This document shows, piece after piece, positions 33,533 through 42,214 of a stretch of 48,697 nt of DNA. Origin of the DNA: Nostoc indistinguendum CM1-VF10 (GTDB lineage Bacteria > Cyanobacteriota > Cyanobacteriia > Cyanobacteriales > Nostocaceae). Made by a program: the position numbers and the translations under genes. Location of the stretch: positions 1-48,697 of the forward strand of contig JAHHHS010000053.1 of assembly GCA_019359215.1 (NCBI GenBank), read 5' to 3'. Every line of letters starts with the position of its first letter. Position 1 is the first letter of the stretch. The notes under the pieces were generated by a model that did no database searches, was not told the DNA's origin, and saw only the letters and a list, made by a program, of their open reading frames with translations.

Positions 33533-36115
33533 CTATACACTAGAGTTCGCTTCAGTAGTTTGATACGCTTGTAGCAGCCTAGCATGATCGAGAGTAAATC
33601 CTACTTGCATCGCTATCTGGGTAAATAAATCAATCTCAGGCTGTTGCCAATCACGGGGGCCAGAACACTGATGTGCAACTAACAAACCAAATAGCTGGTC
33701 ATCTTTGATAATGGGTGCTACTAAATTTGCTTTTACACCAAAGGATTCGAGCAGGTTAATGTGACAATCAGCTAAACCGGCCTCATAAATGTTGTTTGTT
33801 GCTAGAACACGACCAGACTGGTACTTTTCTATATAGTTTTCTGTGAAACAAGGGTCGTAAATTTTAGACCGCAAAACTTTGGGATAACCTGGAACTACTG
33901 ATTCAGCAATTATAATTCCGAACCAATTAGCGTAAAAGCTATAAACCAATACTCGGTCAACACTGAGTCCTTTGCGAACCTCTTCCACAGTGGTTTTGAT
34001 AACATCCTCTTCGTTAAGCGATTGGCGAATGCTGCGGGTAATATCTACCAGTAACTGACTTCGCCTACTTTCAGCTTCGATTCGTTGCAGAAGTCTTGCA
34101 TGGTCGAGAGCAAATCCCACTTGCATCGCTATTTGGCCAAATAAATCAATCTCAGATTGTTGCCAATCACGAGGTTTGGAACACTGATGTGCAATTAATA
34201 AGCCAAATAGCTGTTCATCCTTAAGAATGGGGGCTACTAAATTTGCTTTCACAGCAAAGGATTCGAGTAAACTAATCTGATAATCAGCCAAACCGGCTTC
34301 ATAAATGTTGTTTATTGCTAGAACACGGCCAGACTGATAATCTTCTACATAGCCTTGACCAAAATATAGGTCTTGGATTTCAGATCGCAAAACTTTTGGG
34401 TAAGTGAGAACAACTGATTCGGCAATCACAGTTCCAGAGTAATTAGCATTGAAGCTATAAACCATCACTCGGTCAGTACTCAGTACTTTACGAACCTCTT
34501 CTACAGTGGTTTTCAGGACATCCTCTTCGTTGAGCGATTGGCGAATGCTGCCGATAGTATCCGCCAGCAATTGACTTTGCACATTCTCAGCCTCGATTCG
34601 TTGCACGAGCCTTGCATGGTCGAGAGCAAATCCCACTTCCATAGCTATTTGGGCACATAAATCAATCTCAGACTGTTGCCAATCACGGGGTCTAGAGCAT
34701 TGATGTGCAACTAATAAGCCAAACAACTGTTCATCTTTGAGAATGGGTGCGACCAAATTTGCTTTAACAGCAAAGGATTCAAGCAGGTTAATATGACAAT
34801 CACGCAAACCTGCTTCATAAATGTTATTCGTGGCTTGAACACGACCAGACTGATACTTTTCTACATAGTCCTGAGCGAAACATGGGTCTTGAATTTCAGA
34901 CCGCAAAACTTTGGGATAACCTGGAACCACTGATTCAGCAATCACAGTTCCAGACCAATCAGCGTTAAAGCTATAAACCAACACGCGGTCAGTACTCAGT
35001 GCTTTACGAACCTCTTCCACGGTGGTTTTGATGACATCCTCTTCGTTGAGCGATTGCCGAATGCTGCGAGTAATTTCAATAAATACCTCAGCTTTATCTG
35101 CCTTCGTATCAACCTGTTCTAGAAGCTTAGTATAGTCAAGAGCAAATCCTACTTGTACGGCTATCTGAGCGAACAAATCAATCTCAGACTGCTGCCAAAA
35201 GCGAATTCTAGAACACTGATGTGCAATCAATAAACCGAATAGCTGTTTGCCTTTGAGAATAGGTGCTACTAAATTAGATTTGACAGCAAACTGCTCCAGT
35301 AAGTCAATATCAGCATCACTAAGATCGGCTTGATAGATATTATCAATAGCACGAATGCAACCATTTTGGTATTTTTCTATATACCCAGCTTCAAAATCAG
35401 GGTCAGAGACTGTAATTCCTAATGTTTTAGGTAAACCAGGCGCTACTGATTCGGCGATAAAGGTTCCATTACAGTTAGAGTTAAAACAAAAGATGGTTAT
35501 GCGATCAATGTTTAAAGCTTTACGAATTTCTTCTGAGGTAGTTTTGAGAACGTCTTCTTCATTGAATGATTCTCGAACCCACCGGGTAATTTTCATCAAT
35601 AGTTGAGAGTAATCAGCTTCGGCTTCTTTCTCCTTTATCAAAACTGAAAGCAGCTCTGTAAATAAATTTATGTTTCTCTCTAACATCACTAATTCATCTT
35701 CGTTAGCGATGAAATATTGAGTAAACTCACTGTCTGGACGTAGCTTGTTTTTGATAAGATTAGAAGTTGCAGCAGCTTTGCTGACTCGACTCATAGCTCG
35801 ATTAGTCACAAAAACAGCGATCGCAGCTGTCAAAATCGCTGTTACTCCCATACCACCTAACAACAGTGACAATTGTCTCTGTAGAGCAAGTTCAGTTTCT
35901 ATTGAACTTTCCGCACTCTCAAGCCTTACTTGCGGAATTTGTTTGGTAATTAAATTAATGCCGTAGTAATAAGTAGCTGTTCCAATTGCAACCACAGGCA
36001 GGATGCTGATGCTTAGTGCCCAAACAACTGCTTTAGTCTTTAAATTCCATTTTTGTTGCCACAGCCTTTGTTGACGATTTCGTCTTGCTTGGTTTTGAGA
36101 AAAAGACTGATTCAT
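33533..36115 (-). CDS. Membrane protein with four cyanobacteriochrome-type GAF domains, no output domain
   Basis: An 860-residue protein. Two membrane helices (about 31-52 and 83-104) frame a short periplasmic loop; a HAMP-like stretch (about 105-160) follows, then four GAF domains spaced exactly 172 residues apart. GAF2 has DPCF (Cys412) and CH (Cys440-His441); GAF4 has DPCF (Cys756) and CH (Cys784-His785). These are the two cysteines of DXCF cyanobacteriochromes that bind bilin. GAF1 reads DPDF/AD (238-241, 268-269) and GAF3 DLYF/YQ (582-585, 612-613), so both lost both cysteines. The layout equals PixJ-type phototaxis receptors, but the protein ends 14 residues after GAF4 (LLQAYQTTEANSSV) with no MCP, kinase or GGDEF domain. 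It may act as a light-sensing partner of another protein or be truncated. Confidence 0.88.
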   Translation of the reverse strand: MNQSFSQNQARRNRQQRLWQQKWNLKTKAVVWALSISILPVVAIGTATYYYGINLITKQIPQVRLESAESSIETELALQRQLSLLLGGMGVTAILTAAIAVFVTNRAMSRVSKAAATSNLIKNKLRPDSEFTQYFIANEDELVMLERNINLFTELLSVLIKEKEAEADYSQLLMKITRWVRESFNEEDVLKTTSEEIRKALNIDRITIFCFNSNCNGTFIAESVAPGLPKTLGITVSDPDFEAGYIEKYQNGCIRAIDNIYQADLSDADIDLLEQFAVKSNLVAPILKGKQLFGLLIAHQCSRIRFWQQSEIDLFAQIAVQVGFALDYTKLLEQVDTKADKAEVFIEITRSIRQSLNEEDVIKTTVEEVRKALSTDRVLVYSFNADWSGTVIAESVVPGYPKVLRSEIQDPCFAQDYVEKYQSGRVQATNNIYEAGLRDCHINLLESFAVKANLVAPILKDEQLFGLLVAHQCSRPRDWQQSEIDLCAQIAMEVGFALDHARLVQRIEAENVQSQLLADTIGSIRQSLNEEDVLKTTVEEVRKVLSTDRVMVYSFNANYSGTVIAESVVLTYPKVLRSEIQDLYFGQGYVEDYQSGRVLAINNIYEAGLADYQISLLESFAVKANLVAPILKDEQLFGLLIAHQCSKPRDWQQSEIDLFGQIAMQVGFALDHARLLQRIEAESRRSQLLVDITRSIRQSLNEEDVIKTTVEEVRKGLSVDRVLVYSFYANWFGIIIAESVVPGYPKVLRSKIYDPCFTENYIEKYQSGRVLATNNIYEAGLADCHINLLESFGVKANLVAPIIKDDQLFGLLVAHQCSGPRDWQQPEIDLFTQIAMQVGFTLDHARLLQAYQTTEANSSV

Positions 36116-36410
36116 AAATGAAACCTGAATTGCTGCAATTGAGAATCAAGTAAATAGCCTCACCACCAAGATTCTACACAAAACTTATTAAACAAGGACT
36201 GGCTTTTGGGAGTATTTTGAGGCACTAACCTTTTACACCATGTCCCACAACGCTTTTGTTACCTTTTAAGCCTCTTGACAAAAGAGAAGCTTATTACTCG
36301 CTTTTTTTACGTTCACGTAGCAGCAGTAAGTGCGAGAATGAGTTGGGCTTTATACAATTTCGGTTTATTAATTACACAAATACATTAGTAGGGGTGTACC
36401 ATTGTCCATT
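36116..36410. other. Upstream region of the GAF protein
   Basis: No gene. It contains the promoter side of the GAF protein and A+T-rich DNA. Confidence 0.4.
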
Positions 36411-36520
36411 GGTGTCAACTTAACGTAAAACCAGTCTAGAATATGCTTTTAGGGATTATCTCATTTACAGCCAGAGGCTGTAAACGAGGTCTAAAGGATG
36501 TTTCTGCTTAAGTTGACACC
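36411..36520. mobile_element. 110-bp MITE-like element with GGTGTCAACTTAA ends
   Basis: The ends GGTGTCAACTTAA (36411-36423) and TTAAGTTGACACC (36508-36520) are perfect 13-bp inverted repeats. The inside holds an imperfect CAGCC(AGA)GGCTG hairpin and no coding frame. The flanks (GGGGTGTACCATTG left, GGGCATTGCCATGCCC right) look like two halves of a GGCATTGCC-type repeat into which it inserted. No target duplication could be made out with certainty. Confidence 0.65.
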
Positions 36521-36968
36521 ACTGGGCATTGCCATGCCCATACGAGAAATCTATATGTATCAGAATTTTCGTGAATTGGTATTACGATGAATATTATTGT
36601 AGCTTACTTGACTAAAAATCTCTGTAGCTGCAATTAAATAACACACTTTATAAGTATTGCACGAAAAGCATCTAGCCAGAGCGCTCAAACCATGCAATTT
36701 ACTCTATGGTTGATAGTGATAATGTGCGATGCCTGTGGTAGTCACTAACTTGTACTGAGCTTGTCAAGTCGCTTCTCTACGAGACGCTGCGCGAACGCTC
36801 CAATTAAAAATTAAAAACAATTAGTATTAGCTCTGAACTCACCATTAATTGTTCGCATAGCGTCCCGTAGGGAAGACGGCCAAATCATTCGCGCAGCGTC
36901 TGTCTGCGACACGCTGTTCGCGTTCGTAGAGAAGTGCGGGCTACGCCTACGCACTAATTCCTACAAGC
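36521..36968. other. Intergenic region rich in small dispersed repeats
   Basis: About 450 bp. The last 230 bp hold several small repeats: CTTCTCTACGAGACGCTGCG (36772), AGCGTCCCGTAGGGAAGACG (36859), GCGCAGCGTCTGTCTGCGAC (36892) and GTGCGGGCTACGCCTACGCAC. No gene seen. Confidence 0.55.
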
Positions 36969-37571
36969 TCAAAATTTATTTTTTAATTGTCGTAATTGCG
37001 ACATTTTCCATAAATAGCTAGAAATCCAATTGGTAATAATGTGAGCGACAATTGGCACTAATAAGTTGCCAGTGAGTAGGGCACTATATGCGAATATCAT
37101 CCCGACAATTGTTGCCCAAATCACATAAGGCCATTGTTGAGAACCGCTAAAATGCAAGATGCCAAAGCAAAGACTTGATACAATGACAGCCAAATGATCC
37201 AAGCCTAAAGCTGGCAGCATTACGCCCCGAAATAACAATTCTTCACTCAACCCTGGTAGTAACCCCAGCCAAATTAAGTCTGGTAAAGCTAAGGGCTTCA
37301 GTACCATTTCTAAATAATAATCTGCACTTTTACGGTAGGGAATCCAAACGCGATAAGTTACGCCACTTAAGGCGGTAATGGCGAATCCTAACCCTACACC
37401 CAACAGCAACTCTCTTTGGTTCAACTTCCAAGAAAGGAGGGAAAAGTTGCCTAAGTATAACGAAAGTTTGGCGACTATCAACAAAATGATTGCAGTCGCT
37501 CCCATCGCCCCAAGTATTTGGATGCGCGTCAAGTATGGAATTTGTGGCTCTTTCTTTTGTTGTTCAATCAC
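36969..37571 (-). CDS. CPBP-family intramembrane glutamic endopeptidase (CAAX protease-like)
   Basis: A 200-residue membrane protein. The Abi/CPBP motifs are present: EELLFRGVMLPAL (motif 1, EExxxR), SSLCFGILHFSG (motif 2 with FxxxH) and VAHIITNWISS (motif 3 HxxxN). The first 30 residues are cytosolic, with about five helices following (from LGAMGATAIILLIVAKLSLY). In bacteria the family is linked to immunity to bacteriocins and to membrane proteolysis; substrate unknown. Confidence 0.9.
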   Translation of the reverse strand: MIEQQKKEPQIPYLTRIQILGAMGATAIILLIVAKLSLYLGNFSLLSWKLNQRELLLGVGLGFAITALSGVTYRVWIPYRKSADYYLEMVLKPLALPDLIWLGLLPGLSEELLFRGVMLPALGLDHLAVIVSSLCFGILHFSGSQQWPYVIWATIVGMIFAYSALLTGNLLVPIVAHIITNWISSYLWKMSQLRQLKNKF

Positions 37572-37616
37572 GGATTTTTAAGGGGAAGGGGGCAAGGGAA
37601 GCAGGGGGAGCAGGGG

Positions 37617-37760
37617 GGAGTAATATCATGTCCGCTTGATTCCTTAAACCCGAAGAACCCCATCCTGCCAAAGCTATGCTTTGTCTCCCCTCCTCGCTTG
37701 CGAGGAGTTGGGGGTGGGGTTCTTTTATTATGGGTAATTTGGCGGACATGATATTACTCC
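37617..37760. mobile_element. 144-bp MITE-like element with perfect 19-bp inverted ends
   Basis: The ends (37617-37635 and 37742-37760) are perfect 19-bp inverted repeats with core TAATATCATGTCCGC. A second inner inverted pair AAGAACCCCA/TGGGGTTCTT lies at about 37651 and 37714, so most of the element can fold. It lies between the CPBP gene and the DUF3326 gene, with a purine-rich low-complexity block next to it. A half copy is at 15186-15290. Confidence 0.75.
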
Positions 37761-37831
37761 TAACTACTGCCTCACTTTTCTTCTTAGGCTGCGCCCGAAG
37801 CGTAGCTATGCCGCAGGCTTTACGGCTGCGC

Positions 37832-38917
37832 TCAGTCACCCTCTGCCTCCTGCCTCCTAACTACTGACTGCAAAGGTAATAATTTGGGACGGAGAGCGGA
37901 AGGATTGATGCCTGCTTTATGTGCTACCAATACACCCACTGCTTCTAAATATGAGTTTACCTGTATAGTTTTGATCCCCAAGGGTTGGGGAGGAACTTTT
38001 ATCAGAGTTTTATTTTCTTCTACTGTAATAATTTGGCATTGTCTTTGGCTTAAACTCAGTAATGCACTGCTACCACAAGCAGTTGCAGGTACGATCGCAG
38101 CATCCACTTCATTAGCCCAAATATCTCCTTGCTGTGATCCGATTGCTTCTCTCTCTATTATAAATTGTGGGGCACGACTTAATCCTACAAGCACGCAGGG
38201 CAAAAAGGTATAGCCTAATTCTTCGGCGGCGGAACGGGGAGATAAATCAGGTTGCGGAGGTTCGCTCAAAAGGGCGGGAGAATGGGCGCAAGGAATTTGA
38301 AAGGTTCGCACTAACAAATGGCTAATTACAGCTTCTGCACCCGCTAAAGGATCAACGCCTTCACCCTGGCGATATTTTTGTACTGCTTCTTCATCCATAT
38401 CATCGGGGAAACGGGCAACAACTGCGATCGCTTCTGCCCCCGCTTTTTTAATTAATATCTCGGCTGCCCGTAATAGACTATCTGGGTTGCCAATTGTCCC
38501 CCAACTAGCTCCCGATGCTGTAGTCCGCAATTCTACATTTAATGCGGCATCAGTAATTACATAATCTGTTAAAGTCAATCCTAGAGTTGCTCTGACTGCA
38601 TCGGCGGCTTGTATATGTCGTAGCTGTAACTCTGGCTCAATGGCTTGGTCTAAAAGCAAACCCACTTTGTTGTTGCGAACTGGACGCAAACCCCACCATC
38701 CAGAAGCGAATTTGTCAAGCCCGTAACCTTCAACATAAAAAGCATTTGGAAGATTCCAATACAAACTTGCGCCATTCAAGACATTGGGATGAGTAATTAG
38801 GCGATCGCAAACCTGTGCTATAACTTTGGCAACAGGCAAAGCATCTCCTGCATAACCCCCAATAGCAGCCCCAACGCCAGTTGGTACAATTAAAATAGCA
38901 GTGTATGGACGTTGCAT
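37832..38917 (-). CDS. DUF3326 protein (cyanobacterial conserved)
   Basis: A 361-residue protein of the DUF3326 family, found mainly in cyanobacteria and plants. Recognisable parts: the N-terminal TAILIVPTGVGAAIGGYAGD, NVLNGASLYWNLPNAFYVEG, the LLLDQAIEPEL stretch, and ADAVRATLGLTLTDYVITD. The C-terminal 8 residues (RRQEAEGD) are encoded by repeat DNA, so the stop has probably moved. Biochemical function unknown; the pattern of conserved Gly/Asn/Asp suggests an enzyme. Confidence 0.85.
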   Translation of the reverse strand: MQRPYTAILIVPTGVGAAIGGYAGDALPVAKVIAQVCDRLITHPNVLNGASLYWNLPNAFYVEGYGLDKFASGWWGLRPVRNNKVGLLLDQAIEPELQLRHIQAADAVRATLGLTLTDYVITDAALNVELRTTASGASWGTIGNPDSLLRAAEILIKKAGAEAIAVVARFPDDMDEEAVQKYRQGEGVDPLAGAEAVISHLLVRTFQIPCAHSPALLSEPPQPDLSPRSAAEELGYTFLPCVLVGLSRAPQFIIEREAIGSQQGDIWANEVDAAIVPATACGSSALLSLSQRQCQIITVEENKTLIKVPPQPLGIKTIQVNSYLEAVGVLVAHKAGINPSALRPKLLPLQSVVRRQEAEGD

Positions 38918-38939
38918 ATTGAGTTATTTATTCCCTGTA

Positions 38940-40550
38940 CTAGCTTTGCTGCTCTAATTTTTTTAAAATCGAAGTAACTCTCCAAAGCACAGGTCGGTCT
39001 TGTGACCATTTAGCAAATCCAAATACAATAGGTTCAAATTTATAATTTTGCTGTTTTGCTAATTCCTTAAGCCAGACCTGACTAGGATTATTGCGGTATA
39101 CAAAAACATCGCTAAACTGCTTTAATTCTTCTACTGTTGGCAGATAAACTTTAAATGTCTTAGAAGGTTGAAGGAGAATTTGTACATTTGGGTTAAGGGA
39201 ATGGCTTAAAGATAAAAGATAACCCACTCCTGCATCGCTAATTAAAAGAGCATGAGTTGTCTGATTAATAATTTTTGCAATAGCGATATTTTCCCCATTT
39301 AGCCCTTTGTTACAGCAAGCTGTTGCTTGAGCATTGACAGCACAGGACCAAATACTTCCCGAAACTAGGATAACTAAGAATAATTGCCAAAATTTTTGAT
39401 GCCAAAATTTTAACGAAGGATTAGCTAAATTTTTTCCTAGCAAGTAAGTAATAGCTAGTTGCACTCCTAAAAAACTAGGAATTAGGTATCGTGCTATTAC
39501 AGAGCGCATTCCTCCGAAAATAAAATCTGATAATATTAAAGGTATTGTGCTAACGCCAGCCAGAAGGATAATCAATAACCAAACTGATATGGGCGTTTGA
39601 CGACAGAGAGAATAAAAAGCACATACTAGCAAGACTAATAACACTTGATGCACATGAAAATCCCAGGGTTCTTGATTAAGAGCGAAAAATATCCGACCAA
39701 TGTGCTGAATCCAGATATCCCTTAGTTCTGAGTTTTTAATAGTGCCAATAAATACCCAATTGAGACTTTCCTTTGCTCGAGATTGATTAACGATCGCAAC
39801 CCAAGCCCAAGGAAGAAAAACTATAAAACCTAGCAAAGATGCTACAAGGTAACTTTTGAAAATATTTCGATGACGGAACCCATAGATAATCATGACATAA
39901 ATACCATGAGCGATCGCCACCAGTCCAGCCAGAAAAAATGTATAAAGGTCTATTGCTAGAGTAAGTGCATAAATACCCCAGCTAATTCTAGTTTTTAGTC
40001 GTATTGCCCGCAGTAAAGCTGCGGTTGAAAGTAGAGTAGTTACAGTCCATAGGCTGTATTCTCTCGACTCTTGAGAGTAAAGCACATGAAATGGCGAGAC
40101 AGCAATTAGTCCTATTGTTAACCATGTAGGCAACTTGGAAGTGAAAATGCCTGTTTCAACAAATAGCTCTTGACACAGCCAATAAGCGCATGGGAATACT
40201 AGCAGACTAAGGAATGCAGGTAACAACCTAGCTAATGCTACTGAACTACCAATATTATGAAACCAAAAATTTGCCAAAACGTAGTATAACGGCGGATGCT
40301 GTACATCTTCTTTGGCTAGACTTTTGACTACATCAATAACATTTCTTGTTCCATCAGGGTGCTGATATCGCTGGAGTTCCGTTACACTAACTACTGACTT
40401 TGCAGAAAAGTGTTGAACAACGTCTTCTTCGGTATAACCAGAAGCTCGCAGAGATGTGAAGGCCTCATCATACCAGTACACCTTATTGTCAAGGTGAGTA
40501 AAACGGAAAAATATGCCCAAGACTAGCACAATACCGAGGAAAAAACGCAA
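38940..40550 (-). CDS. GT39-type glycosyltransferase (ArnT/PMT-like), multi-pass membrane protein
   Basis: A 536-residue protein from TTG 40550, chosen because AGGAGG lies 5 nt upstream. The longer frame to 40655 runs into repeat DNA. About ten membrane helices. The first luminal loop has YWYDEAFTSLRASGY, whose Asp-Glu pair is the catalytic/metal motif of GT39/ArnT enzymes. HPPLYYVLANFWF is the second conserved motif of this fold. It transfers sugars from lipid carriers to lipids or proteins; acceptor unknown. 22 bp downstream is the DUF3326 gene start, on the same strand, so they may share a transcript. Confidence 0.85.
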   Translation of the reverse strand: MRFFLGIVLVLGIFFRFTHLDNKVYWYDEAFTSLRASGYTEEDVVQHFSAKSVVSVTELQRYQHPDGTRNVIDVVKSLAKEDVQHPPLYYVLANFWFHNIGSSVALARLLPAFLSLLVFPCAYWLCQELFVETGIFTSKLPTWLTIGLIAVSPFHVLYSQESREYSLWTVTTLLSTAALLRAIRLKTRISWGIYALTLAIDLYTFFLAGLVAIAHGIYVMIIYGFRHRNIFKSYLVASLLGFIVFLPWAWVAIVNQSRAKESLNWVFIGTIKNSELRDIWIQHIGRIFFALNQEPWDFHVHQVLLVLLVCAFYSLCRQTPISVWLLIILLAGVSTIPLILSDFIFGGMRSVIARYLIPSFLGVQLAITYLLGKNLANPSLKFWHQKFWQLFLVILVSGSIWSCAVNAQATACCNKGLNGENIAIAKIINQTTHALLISDAGVGYLLSLSHSLNPNVQILLQPSKTFKVYLPTVEELKQFSDVFVYRNNPSQVWLKELAKQQNYKFEPIVFGFAKWSQDRPVLWRVTSILKKLEQQS

Positions 40551-40787
40551 AGAAACCTCCTCTTTTATAAAATAAAGGCAGGAGGCAGAGGGCAGAAGGC
40601 AGAAGGAAGAAAAAGGTGCAAACCTTGCTCCTTGCGGACAAAAAATTAGAAACATTCTTTGCCAGATGCGTCACACGAGAACATGTTTGCCCTTGTCCAC
40701 TTCGCTTTATGGGAGAGGTTTCCCTTCTGCCAACTGAGCCTCCTGCCTCCTACCTTGCCGCCAAAGGCGGCTTTGATTGAATGACTC
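40551..40787. other. Intergenic region with GCAGGAGGCAGAGGGCAGAAG repeats
   Basis: The region holds a purine-rich run (40573-40610) and inverse pieces (TGCCTCCTACCTTGC near 40745). It is low complexity with no gene. The false longer start of the GT39 gene lies in it. Confidence 0.5.
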
Positions 40788-40967
40788 TTAACTCTTGGCT
40801 GTAGTTACCACGGCTTCAACTGTAGCTTTTTGTTCGTCAGCATCCACAGAAGTAACTGCCCAACGCAGAGGTTCGCCTTGTTTCTTCAATTCTGTTTCAA
40901 TTACTTCTAGTAACTCTGCGGGAGTTTCTTGTAAATCAATTTCTGCGGTAATAAAATGAGTTGTCAT
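40788..40967 (-). CDS. Small conserved hypothetical protein (59 aa)
   Basis: A clean short gene: ATG 40967 to TAA 40788. The protein has a beta-alpha-beta pattern: MTTHFITAEIDL, PAELLEVIETELKKQGEPL (helix), RWAVTSVDADEQKATVEAVV (two strands). Codon use looks normal. It stands 147 bp downstream of the ferredoxin gene on the same strand. Function unknown; it resembles small cyanobacterial proteins of unknown function. Confidence 0.7.
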   Translation of the reverse strand: MTTHFITAEIDLQETPAELLEVIETELKKQGEPLRWAVTSVDADEQKATVEAVVTTAKS

Positions 40968-41114
40968 TTTGGTAAATCCTGTTGATTTGTAGTTTCTAGA
41001 ATAGCTGATTTCATCTGCAATGAAATACTTGCGTTATTTATCAAATTTGGTAATCTCCGTGAACAGTTATTCAGTTATAAATAATCATCCGATATACTGA
41101 TAAGTGTTCGCTGA

Positions 41115-41435
41115 TTATTTGCCTTTGCCAAATTGTAACTGATAAAGTGCATCTTCTTTTTCCGTCTGAATTTTCAAATCAGAAAGGGGTTTGGCAATAC
41201 AAAGCAATACGTAACCTTGCTTTTGCAAATCTGGACTAACGCCCATACCATCAGTTTGATCCACAGTTCCCTGGCTTATTTGACCGGCGCAAGTTGTGCA
41301 GACACCTGCATTACAAGAACTCGGCAGTTCCAAACCAGCAGCATCGGCAACTGATAAGATCGTTTCATTTTCAGGAACTTGCAAGGTATGAATTTTGCCT
41401 TGGTGATCAATTTCTACGGTGTAAGTTTTGGGCAT
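41115..41435 (-). CDS. Plant-type 2Fe-2S ferredoxin
   Basis: A 106-residue protein from ATG 41435 (a TTG at 41441 adds two residues). Cluster ligands in the longer numbering: Cys43, Cys48, Cys51 (CNAGVCTTC) and Cys81 (LLCIAKP), with the standard 4-2-29 spacing. GQISQGTVDQTDG is also typical. It differs from the photosynthetic PetF in the extended C-terminus (QTEKEDALYQLQFGKGK), so it is probably an alternative electron carrier of unknown partner. Confidence 0.92.
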   Translation of the reverse strand: MPKTYTVEIDHQGKIHTLQVPENETILSVADAAGLELPSSCNAGVCTTCAGQISQGTVDQTDGMGVSPDLQKQGYVLLCIAKPLSDLKIQTEKEDALYQLQFGKGK

Positions 41436-41628
41436 ATACAAAAGAAGCGTGATGCAACGGACAAATGTATTAGTTTATCTGAATTAGTTAAAAATATCCA
41501 GATGTTACTATAAAAATTTAGGTTAAATAGTGACAATTATAGCAACTAATTCTGAATAAGTTATAGATGAGTAACATTATTTACTATACAATACACAAAT
41601 AAATTAGTTAAATTTGCTTACTATAAAT

Positions 41629-41844
41629 ATGCGCGTAGGCGTAGCCCGCCGTAGGCATCGCGTTTCTTTAGAGACTGTATCAGTCAGTCTGCCTTTTGGC
41701 ATTGGTTCGATGTCGTGGAAAGTTGACACCACACAAAAGAAGGCGGCTTGGTCGCTTTATGGGGAATTGGTGACGCGCATTGCCCCTTTGGGTCTACGTT
41801 CCTCAACCCAACCTACGCAGTTTAAGTTTTTTGGCCCTAACTGA
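41629..41844 (+). pseudogene. Truncated copy 1 of the gene at 42711
   Basis: From about 41600 to 41800 the DNA is nearly identical to 42679-42843, including promoter-side DNA. The protein starts MR, then VSLETVSVSLPFGIGSMSW, KVDTTQKKAAWSLYGELVTR, then diverges after RIA into unrelated sequence (PLGLRSSTQPTQFKFFGPN). A 22-nt small repeat replaces one base after the second codon (net 21 nt, frame kept). Only the first third of the family's sequence remains. Confidence 0.8.
41635..41656 (+). repeat. Small dispersed repeat inserted inside a coding sequence
   Basis: The 22-nt segment starting GTAGGCGTAGCCCGCC stands where the paralogue at 42711 has a single G within a GCGATCGC (HIP1) site. Related copies lie at 27465-27494 and about 36938. 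The comparison with the paralogue defines both borders. Confidence 0.8.
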
Positions 41845-41917
41845 ACCGTATTAAATTGCGAATTGCGTTAGCGGAGCGTGGCGTTAGCCCATTGCGAATT
41901 GCGAATTGCGATGCGAA

Positions 41918-42214
41918 TTATAACTTTACTATTACTGCCAAATGTAACCCTAAAGCATCTAACAAAGAATTTAGACTGTAAAACTCAATCTCTCCTTTAT
42001 CTGATAGCATCTGGTCAAGTTTATTGTAGAGTTCCTTAATTTGTGCAGAAAGCTGATCAATTCCACCATGCGCTTCTATGACATTTTTTACCGCCTTACT
42101 CAACATTTTTGGATCGTCTTCTTCTAAAACAACTTCGATATAAGCTGCTGCTTCTAGTGGATTTTTTAAGTCTTGAATCAGTTTTTCATGATAGCTTGTA
42201 CTTTTAGACATCAT
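41918..42214 (-). CDS. HigA-type antitoxin (addiction-module DNA-binding protein)
   Basis: A 98-residue helical protein: SYHEKLIQDLKNPLEAAAYI and VVLEEDDPKMLSKAVKNVIE match the antitoxin family (COG3636 type) that pairs with short RelE/HigB-like toxins. The C-terminal helix-turn-helix is less clear than usual (SLNSLLDALGLHLAVIVKL). The first ATG (42214) overlaps the stop of the toxin frame (ATGA), the normal coupled arrangement of toxin first, antitoxin second. Confidence 0.8.
   Translation of the reverse strand: MMSKSTSYHEKLIQDLKNPLEAAAYIEVVLEEDDPKMLSKAVKNVIEAHGGIDQLSAQIKELYNKLDQMLSDKGEIEFYSLNSLLDALGLHLAVIVKL

Noticed and set aside
37518..37867. Several frames of 60-90 codons between the CPBP and DUF3326 genes
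   Set aside because: All lie in the inverted-repeat element and the GGGGAGCAGGGGG block; none has a start site.
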